Positions 5,964 through 9,704 of a stretch of DNA of 9,704 nucleotides are shown piece by piece (within the stretch, counting starts at the first letter, position 1; every line of letters begins with the position of its first letter). The translations under genes were made by a program, and so were the position numbers. The DNA lies in the NCBI GenBank assembly GCA_030689875.1, contig JAUYHR010000058.1, positions 1 to 9,704 on the forward strand, read 5' to 3'. The notes under the pieces are model-generated. The model was not told where the DNA came from and did not search any database. It saw nothing but the letters and a program-made list of their open reading frames with translations. The stretch comes from Nanobdellota archaeon (GTDB lineage Archaea > Nanobdellota > Nanobdellia > Pacearchaeales > GW2011-AR1).

Positions 5964-6073
5964 AAAATAAATTTTTCAAATATAAAAATTCATACCCTAA
6001 GGAAGGGCATAAAGGAGAGTTTTCATACGACGCCATAAAATGGCGTAGTAATTTTCAGGAGGAAAATTCCTAA
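5888..6073 (+). CDS. Doubtful 61-codon ORF between uL29 and SUI1
   Basis: An open frame starts one base after the uL29 stop and ends with a TAA whose last base is the A of the SUI1 ATG. No homologue is recognised. The whole frame is built from repeat DNA: family D in its first third, and family A from residue about 36 (YPKEGHKGEFSYDAIKWR). It keeps the same reading frame through the A element as uL24 and eS4 do, which hints that it may be translated. Its composition and origin argue that it is not a functional protein. Its most plausible role is to carry ribosomes through the insertions to SUI1. It occupies the upstream side of SUI1, not the usual rnp1 site, and bears no resemblance to RNase P p29. 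Confidence 0.3.
   Translation: MTEQKIGNFLSVRPSMVKLEKKNKMKNKFFKYKNSYPKEGHKGEFSYDAIKWRSNFQEENS
5991..6068 (+). repeat. Family A palindromic element, long copy (SUI1 leader)
   Basis: It begins with the A core ATACCCTAAGGAAGGGCAT (5992-6010), which folds as CCCT-AAGGA-AGGG. Two more hairpins follow. The first is ACGCCAT/ATGGCGT (6030-6036 and 6040-6046, loop AAA), extended by TAC/GTA. The second is AATTTTC/GAAAATT (6050-6056 and 6062-6068), whose loop is AGGAG. The core recurs exactly at 7247 and with one change at 8305. The eS4 copy also resembles the parts after the core, but without the middle hairpin. Confidence 0.7.
6057..6062 (+). promoter_or_regulatory. Shine-Dalgarno of SUI1 in a hairpin loop
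   Basis: AGGAGG stands 10 bases before the SUI1 ATG and is the strongest Shine-Dalgarno in the window. Five of its six bases form the loop of a 7-bp stem (6050-6056 with 6062-6068). The motif belongs to the family A element, so the repeat appears to have brought in or replaced the ribosome-binding site. The stem is only A/T-rich, so it may modulate initiation rather than block it. Confidence 0.6.
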
Positions 6074-6372
6074 TGGAAATATGCCCGAAATGCGGATTGC
6101 CCCAACAAGCATGTGTATGCGAACAAATGGTAAAAAGTCTGCAAAATATAATTATAACAACAGATAAAAAAAGATATGGGAAAATTGTAACTGTTGTTTC
6201 AGGATTTGACAAAGACGTGAATATAAAAAAAATTGGAAAAATCCTGAAAAATGAGTTAGCATGCGGAGGAACCTGCAAGAATAATATAGTTGAACTTCAG
6301 GGCGACCATAAAAAGAAAGTAAAGGAGATTTTAATAAAACACGGATTTGAAAAAGAATCAATACAAGATTAA
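6073..6372 (+). CDS. Translation initiation factor aIF1 (SUI1 family)
   Basis: aIF1 binds the 30S P site and enforces start-codon choice. It has 99 residues, the usual archaeal length. The N-terminus has the archaeal cysteine cluster CPKCGLPQQACVC, probably zinc-binding. The SUI1 fold follows, with the hallmark RYGKIVTVVSGFD and KIGKILKNELACGGTCKNN, then IVELQGDHKKKVKEILIKHG. The gene starts at the ATG overlapping the TAA of the preceding doubtful frame and is preceded by AGGAGG. In most archaeal operons rnp1 follows SUI1; here uS17 follows after only 2 bases. Confidence 0.95.
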   Translation: MEICPKCGLPQQACVCEQMVKSLQNIIITTDKKRYGKIVTVVSGFDKDVNIKKIGKILKNELACGGTCKNNIVELQGDHKKKVKEILIKHGFEKESIQD

Positions 6373-6374
6373 AA

Positions 6375-6709
6375 ATGACAAATAAAAAATCAAAAATAAA
6401 CAAACAAGAAAGTGAAATTGCCAACGCTGTAATTTCAGAGAAAAAAATATGTCCTCGAGGAAGGACCTTTGAAGGAATAGTTAAAAAGAAATTCCATAAA
6501 AGAGTCGTAATTGAATTTGAGGGAACTATATATGTTAAAAAATATGAAAGGTATGCAAAATCAAGAACAAGAATTCATGCAAGACTTTTAGAAAGCATGG
6601 AAAAAGAAATCAATATAGGAGATTTAATTAAGGTTCAGGAGTGCAGACCATTAAGCAAAATGATACATTTTATTGTAATTAAAAAAATTAAAAGCAAAGA
6701 GGAAATAAA

Positions 6710-6713
<4 letters not shown>
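6375..6713 (+). CDS. rps17: Small-subunit ribosomal protein uS17
   Basis: uS17 is a primary 16S rRNA-binding protein with an OB fold. It has 112 residues, normal for archaeal S17. The archaeal signature is present: CPRGRTFEGIVKKKFHKRVV, the YVKKYERYAKSRTRIHARL loop and the near-invariant GDLIKVQECRPLSKMIHFIV. The first 25 residues are a lysine-rich extension. The start lies 2 bases after SUI1 and the end overlaps uL14 (ATGA). The gene that usually lies between SUI1 and S17, rnp1, is absent. Confidence 0.95.
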
Positions 6714-7111
<398 letters not shown>

Positions 7112-7112
7112 A

Positions 7113-7703
7113 ATGAAATCAAAATTTTCAACTAAATGGAAAGCAAGCAAACAGCCTCGGAAGCAGAGAAAATATTTAGCAAATGCTCCATTGCATCTGA
7201 GGAAAAAATTTGTGAATGTAAATTTATCAAAGGAACTGAGAAAAAAATACCCTAAGGAAGGGCATAAACAAAATAAAAGAAACATTCAAATAAAAAAAGG
7301 AGATAAAGTTAAAATCATGAGAGGAGAATTCAGAGGACAAACTGGAAAAGTTCTTGAAGTGAATATAAAAAAATCCCTGATAGTTATAGAAGGAATACAG
7401 GCAAAAAAAAGAGACGGATCAAAAGTTAATATTAAACTTCAGCCTTCAAATTTGCAAATTATAGAATTATCAGAAAGATTAAAAAAAACACAGACAGAAA
7501 GCAAACAGGAAGTTTCCAATCGTTCTCCAAAGACGTCAAACGAAAACAAACAGGGAAAAAAACCAGAAACACAACCTTCCCCAAGGGATACCCAAGGAGG
7601 GCACGAGAATCCCAAGGAGGGACAAGACCTGCAAGCAGGTGACTCTGGTGAGCGTAAAAAAATTAAAAATGAAAAAATAGAACAAACAGGAGTGAAAAAA
7701 TAA
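7113..7703 (+). CDS. rpl24: Ribosomal protein uL24 carrying A and B insertions
   Basis: uL24 starts 50S assembly by binding the 5' end of 23S rRNA. The archaeal/eukaryotic form is clear: MKSKFSTKWKASKQPRKQRK, APLHLRKKF, and a KOW motif at residues 61-88 (KKGDKVKIMRGEFRGQTGKV). Two insertions are visible. Residues 46-52 (YPKEGHK) are the A core, placed between LRKK and KRNIQIKKGD, which are normally nearly adjacent in this family (LRKKYGKRS-like). Residues about 149-179 are the B element in a C-terminal tail that makes the protein 196 residues, against roughly 120-130 usually. The start is the ATG one base after uL14; the open frame continues upstream but there overlaps uL14. The stop overlaps the eS4 ATG (TAATG). 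Confidence 0.94.
   Translation: MKSKFSTKWKASKQPRKQRKYLANAPLHLRKKFVNVNLSKELRKKYPKEGHKQNKRNIQIKKGDKVKIMRGEFRGQTGKVLEVNIKKSLIVIEGIQAKKRDGSKVNIKLQPSNLQIIELSERLKKTQTESKQEVSNRSPKTSNENKQGKKPETQPSPRDTQGGHENPKEGQDLQAGDSGERKKIKNEKIEQTGVKK
7247..7268 (+). repeat. Family A core, short copy (inside uL24)
   Basis: These 22 bases are identical to 5992-6013. They encode most of YPKEGHK in the same frame as the other two copies. Only the CCCT-AAGGA-AGGG hairpin is present; the following sequence (CAAAATAAAAGA) shows no further similarity. Compared with the usual archaeal uL24 sequence, the extra length here is about 7-8 codons, so this copy marks the minimal insertion unit. Confidence 0.75.
7562..7649 (+). 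repeat. Family B palindromic element, copy 2 (inside uL24)
   Basis: This is the second 88-nt B copy, with the same ACCAGA/TCTGGT ends (7562-7567 and 7644-7649) and the ACCTGCAAGCAGGT hairpin at 7627-7640. It differs from the uL22 copy at one base (7571 A against 4374 C). The reading frame is the same as in uL22. Similarity resumes after the element for 18 bases (7652-7669 with 4482-4499), so A-rich flanks were copied too or belong to the element. Confidence 0.85.
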
Positions 7704-8443
7704 TGGGGCACTTGAAAAGACAAAATTTTCCAAAAAACTGGCCAATAGCAAGGAAAGGAAATACTTTTACAGTAAAGCCCCTCTCAAAAAAAGGAATTCC
7801 TTTGTTAATAATTTTAAGAGATTTATTAAAAATAGCGCAAACAAGAGAAGAAGTAAAAAAAGCGATTCAAAGAAAAAACTTATTGGTAAATAATCGGATT
7901 GTTAAAGATGAAAGAATAGGTCTGGCGCTTTTCGATACTCTCTCAATTCTTCCTTCAAAAATTTATTACAGACTTGAACTTTCAGAAAAAGGAAAATTTG
8001 AATTAAAAAAAATTAAAGAAGACGAATCAAATAAAAAAATTGCAAAAATTATAGATAAAAAAACAATTAGTGGAAAAAAGATTCAGCTTAATTTAAATGA
8101 CGGCGGAAATTTTTTAGTAGAACCTAAATTCAGCTGTATGGTTAATGATTCCGTCGTTATAAATTTTAAAGATAAAAAAATAGAAAAATGCCTCCCATTA
8201 AAAGAAAAATCAAATGCAATTATTTTTGCAGGAAAACATTCCGGTAAAATCGGGCAAATAGAAAAAATAATTTCAGAACAAATTCAGGATTCAAAAGCAA
8301 AAACATACCCTAAGGAAGAGCATAAAGGAAATTTTTCCATTAATTCGTCAGGAAGCCAAATTAAAGGAAGAAAAATGGCAATAATTAACAGCAATAATGA
8401 AAAGACAAATGTTTTAATTAAACAAATAATGGCAATAGAATGA
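7703..8443 (+). CDS. rps4e: Small-subunit ribosomal protein eS4, with A insertion
   Basis: eS4 is an archaeal/eukaryotic-specific 30S protein. It has 246 residues, close to the family norm. The N-terminus MGHLKRQNFPKNWPIARKGN is diagnostic. An S4-like RNA-binding region (REEVKKAIQRKNLLVNNRIV) and the central RPS4e domain follow. A C-terminal KOW-type segment (NAIIFAGKHSGKIGQIEKII) ends the conserved part. Residues 202-208 (YPKEEHK) and the following approximately 15 residues come from a family A copy placed in the loop after that segment, before the final strands (MAIINS ... NVLIKQIMAIE). GGAG at 7689-7692 is a plausible Shine-Dalgarno. The start overlaps uL24 by 1 bp and the stop overlaps uL5 (ATGA). 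Confidence 0.95.
   Translation: MGHLKRQNFPKNWPIARKGNTFTVKPLSKKGIPLLIILRDLLKIAQTREEVKKAIQRKNLLVNNRIVKDERIGLALFDTLSILPSKIYYRLELSEKGKFELKKIKEDESNKKIAKIIDKKTISGKKIQLNLNDGGNFLVEPKFSCMVNDSVVINFKDKKIEKCLPLKEKSNAIIFAGKHSGKIGQIEKIISEQIQDSKAKTYPKEEHKGNFSINSSGSQIKGRKMAIINSNNEKTNVLIKQIMAIE
8304..8358 (+). repeat. Family A element, intermediate copy (inside eS4)
   Basis: The core at 8305-8326 matches the other two with one change (G to A at 8319). The similarity to the SUI1 leader copy continues. CATAAAGGAAATTTTTCCAT parallels CATAAAGGAGAGTTTTCAT, and TAATTCGTCAGGAAG (8341-8355) parallels TAATTTTCAGGAGG (6049-6062). The ACGCCAT hairpin of the long copy is missing here. On the minus strand the altered base still pairs as a G-U wobble in the hairpin stem. 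Confidence 0.6.
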
Positions 8444-9003
8444 TGAAACAAAAAAATTCAAATGAAGAAAATCCGATGACTGAGATAAAATCTCGTCGAT
8501 CACATTCCGAGAATGTGATGAGAAAGATTAGGATAGAAAAAGTAGTTTTAAATGTCGGCGGAATTGCAGAAAAACTTGAGAAAGGATTTAAACTTCTCAG
8601 CTTCATTACTAAAAGAAAACCTGCTAAAATGAAATCCAAAAAAAGAATCCCGTCTTTAGATGTCAGACCGGGGCTTGAAGTCGGCGCAGTGGTTACAATA
8701 AGAAAAGGAAAAGAAGAATTATTGCAAAGATTGCTGGCTGCTGTTGACAACACACTAAGAAAAAAACAAATAAGCGTAAATAATTTTTCATTTGGAATAA
8801 AAGAATATCTGGAAATTCCCGGAATAGAATATCAAAGAGAAATTGGAATCGCGGGATTGGATGTTACAATCGTCTTTAAAAGAGCGGGAAGGAGAATAAG
8901 ATTAAAAAAAATGAAAAAGGGAAAAGTATCTAAAAAACAAATAATTACAAAGGAAGAAATAATTAAATTTATGGAAGACAATTTCCAGACGAGGTTTTTA
9001 TAA
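8440..9003 (+). CDS. rpl5: Ribosomal protein uL5, with palindromic N-terminal insertion
   Basis: uL5 binds 5S rRNA and contacts the P-site tRNA region. It has 187 residues, normal to slightly long. The core is clear: RKIRIEKVVLNVG, LDVRPGLEVGAVVTIRKGKE, NNFSFGIKEYLEIPGIEYQR and IGIAGLDVTIVFKRAGRRI. Archaeal L5 normally reads NPMRxIRIEKVV; here NPM and RKIRIEKVV are separated by 14 residues from an inserted palindrome (TEIKSRRSHSENVM). The start overlaps the eS4 stop as ATGATG, so 8440 or 8443 could be used; 8440 is chosen for the ATGA overlap usual in this operon. Confidence 0.95.
   Translation: MMKQKNSNEENPMTEIKSRRSHSENVMRKIRIEKVVLNVGGIAEKLEKGFKLLSFITKRKPAKMKSKKRIPSLDVRPGLEVGAVVTIRKGKEELLQRLLAAVDNTLRKKQISVNNFSFGIKEYLEIPGIEYQREIGIAGLDVTIVFKRAGRRIRLKKMKKGKVSKKQIITKEEIIKFMEDNFQTRFL
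8475..8521 (+). repeat. Family C 42-nt palindromic insertion in uL5
   Basis: GATGA occurs at 8475-8479 and 8517-8521, a period of 42 bases (14 codons). The DNA between contains a 5-bp stem GAGAT-AAA-ATCTC (8482-8494) and a perfect 9-bp stem ATCACATTC-CGA-GAATGTGAT (8499-8519). Its position corresponds exactly to the extra residues between NPM and RKIRIEK. It looks like a small insertion with a 5-bp target duplication. Only one copy is present in the window. Confidence 0.6.
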
Positions 9004-9004
9004 A

Positions 9005-9235
9005 ATGACAGCAAGCGATTGGAAAAAAATATTTAAACAATTAGATGCCAAGCCCGTAATTAAAATAAAATATATAAAACATAATAAACCCAAAGAAAGA
9101 AAAATAGGAATAGCCGCGCAAAAATGCGAGAAGTGCGGAAGGTTTGGAGCGCATATAGGTTCATATGGATTAAATTTATGCCGACACTGCTTCAGAGAAA
9201 TTGCTGAAGAAATCGGTTTTAAAAAATATAGTTAA
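9005..9235 (+). CDS. rps14: Small-subunit ribosomal protein uS14 (zinc form)
   Basis: uS14 is a late-assembly protein of the 30S head. Residues about 39-76 are the zinc-ribbon S14: CEKCGRFGAHIGSYGLNLCR, then HCFREIAEEIGFKKYS, with four cysteines as CxxC and CxxC. Archaeal S14 is usually near 50-56 residues. This one has 76 because of a basic N-terminal extension of about 25-30 residues (MTASDWKKIFKQLDAKPVIK). The extension shows no sign of repeat DNA and reads like a genuine lineage feature. The ATG lies one base after the uL5 stop, which supports the long form. Confidence 0.93.
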   Translation: MTASDWKKIFKQLDAKPVIKIKYIKHNKPKERKIGIAAQKCEKCGRFGAHIGSYGLNLCRHCFREIAEEIGFKKYS

Positions 9236-9236
9236 C

Positions 9237-9281
9237 ATGAAAATGGGTTTTTCTTTTAAAAAAAGAAAAGCTACAATGTAA
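9237..9281 (+). other. 14-codon ORF with A/T hairpin in the uS14/uS8 spacer
   Basis: The frame MKMGFSFKKRKATM starts one base after the uS14 stop. It contains a perfect 9-bp inverted repeat, TTTTCTTTT (9249-9257) with AAAAGAAAA (9261-9269), loop AAA. It is too short to call a gene. The hairpin is weak in energy terms and lies inside the operon, so a full terminator is unlikely; pausing or mRNA processing is possible. Confidence 0.25.
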
Positions 9282-9313
9282 AAGAAAACAAAAAAATGAA
9301 AACAAATAAACTT

Positions 9314-9317
9314 GGAG
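9314..9317 (+). promoter_or_regulatory. Shine-Dalgarno deciding the uS8 start
   Basis: GGAG within TTGGAGAAATAAAAA stands 9 bases before the ATG at 9327. It supports that ATG over the earlier ATG at 9296, which opens a different frame ending at 9337. Confidence 0.5.
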
Positions 9318-9326
9318 AAATAAAAA

Positions 9327-9704
9327 ATGTCGCATGATGTAGTCGCAGATGCATTGAATATGATAAAAAATGCTAAAATCTCCGGGAAAGAAAGCGTAAA
9401 AATAAATAGAATCTCAAATCTCTTAATTGAAATTCTAAAAATAATGAAACAAGAAGGAGCAATAAAAAAATACAGAATAGATGCAGATGAAAAATCAATA
9501 CAATTAACAATTGGAGATTTGGTTGAATGCAGAGCAATTAAGCCAAGATTTACTCTTAAAAAAGAAAACATTGAAAAATATAGAAGAAGATATCTTCCTT
9601 CAACAAACTTAGGAGTTTTAATTATTTCCACAAACAAAGGTTTAATCACGCATGAAGAAGCTGAAAAAGAAAAAATCGGGGGATGCTTAATTGCATATTT
9701 TTAT
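9327..9704 (+). CDS. rps8: Small-subunit ribosomal protein uS8 (stop codon beyond window)
   Basis: uS8 is a primary binder of 16S rRNA helix 21, central to platform assembly. The frame from the ATG at 9327 is open to the last base, giving 126 residues. It begins MSHDVVADALNMIKNAKISG, with the archaeal N-terminal helix and the NAK segment, and includes LPSTNLGVLIISTNKGLITHEEA. The last residues GGCLIAYFY match the usual C-terminus of archaeal S8 (GGxLLAYVY), so only the stop codon is missing. Archaeal S8 is about 130 residues. It is separated from uS14 by 91 bases, the largest gap after the SUI1 leader. Confidence 0.94.
   Translation, partial: MSHDVVADALNMIKNAKISGKESVKINRISNLLIEILKIMKQEGAIKKYRIDADEKSIQLTIGDLVECRAIKPRFTLKKENIEKYRRRYLPSTNLGVLIISTNKGLITHEEAEKEKIGGCLIAYFY

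Noticed and set aside
5888..6073. The frame before SUI1 as a diverged rnp1 or a new ribosomal protein.
   Set aside because: Its sequence is accounted for by D and A repeat DNA, it has no p29 features, and it lies on the wrong side of SUI1 for rnp1.
9249..9269. The 9-bp A/T hairpin followed by A-rich DNA as an intrinsic terminator between uS14 and uS8.
   Set aside because: No T-tract follows the stem on the + strand, the stem has one G-C pair only, and uS8 directly continues the conserved operon.
9296..9337. A 13-codon frame from the ATG at 9296 that runs over the uS8 start.
   Set aside because: It overlaps uS8 out of frame, unlike the cleaner bridging frames, and shows no repeat content or family resemblance.

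Overview
The window is the 5' two-thirds of the archaeal ribosomal-protein supercluster (S10/spc type), preceded by the end of an unrelated trehalose-phosphatase gene. All genes are on the + strand and the DNA is strongly AT-rich. The archaeal-type order uL3-uL4-uL23-uL2-uS19-uL22-uS3-uL29-eIF1(SUI1)-uS17-uL14-uL24-eS4-uL5-uS14-uS8, with eS4 and SUI1 in the string, marks an archaeon. The low GC, short proteins, N-terminally extended uS14 and absence of rnp1 (RNase P p29) between SUI1 and uS17 suggest a DPANN lineage, perhaps Woesearchaeota or Pacearchaeota. That placement is inference; no phylogeny was run.

Layout: 1-730 is the C-terminal phosphatase domain of a trehalose-phosphate phosphatase, cut by the window edge. 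731-1115 is non-coding and ends in three near-identical copies of a BRE/TATA promoter-like block. 1116-9704 is the ribosomal operon. uS8 runs to the last base and lacks only its stop codon. Most junctions are 4-bp (ATGA) or 1-bp (TAATG) overlaps, as expected for translational coupling. The products build both subunits, and SUI1 (aIF1) acts in start-codon selection.

The unusual part is a set of small dispersed palindromic elements inside this otherwise conserved operon. Family B is an 88-nt, GC-rich element with 6-bp terminal inverted repeats. It lies in frame in two non-homologous proteins, the uL22 N-terminus and the uL24 C-terminus; the surrounding 95 bases match at 94 positions. Family A has a 22-nt hairpin core (peptide YPKEGHK) and occurs in uL24, in eS4 and in the SUI1 leader. 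A and B share the same hairpin unit, differing by one paired base pair. Family C is a 42-nt palindromic insertion near the uL5 N-terminus, bounded by a 5-bp direct repeat. Family D is an approximately 50-nt element at the uL22/uS3, uS3/uL29 and uL29/SUI1 junctions. Each D copy is flanked by a 13-21 nt direct duplication; at two junctions the duplicated stretch is the start region of the next gene, and each insertion leaves a short ORF leading into that gene. The pattern resembles the in-frame palindromic elements (RPEs) of Rickettsia, but in an archaeal ribosomal operon. It is the strongest candidate here for something undescribed.
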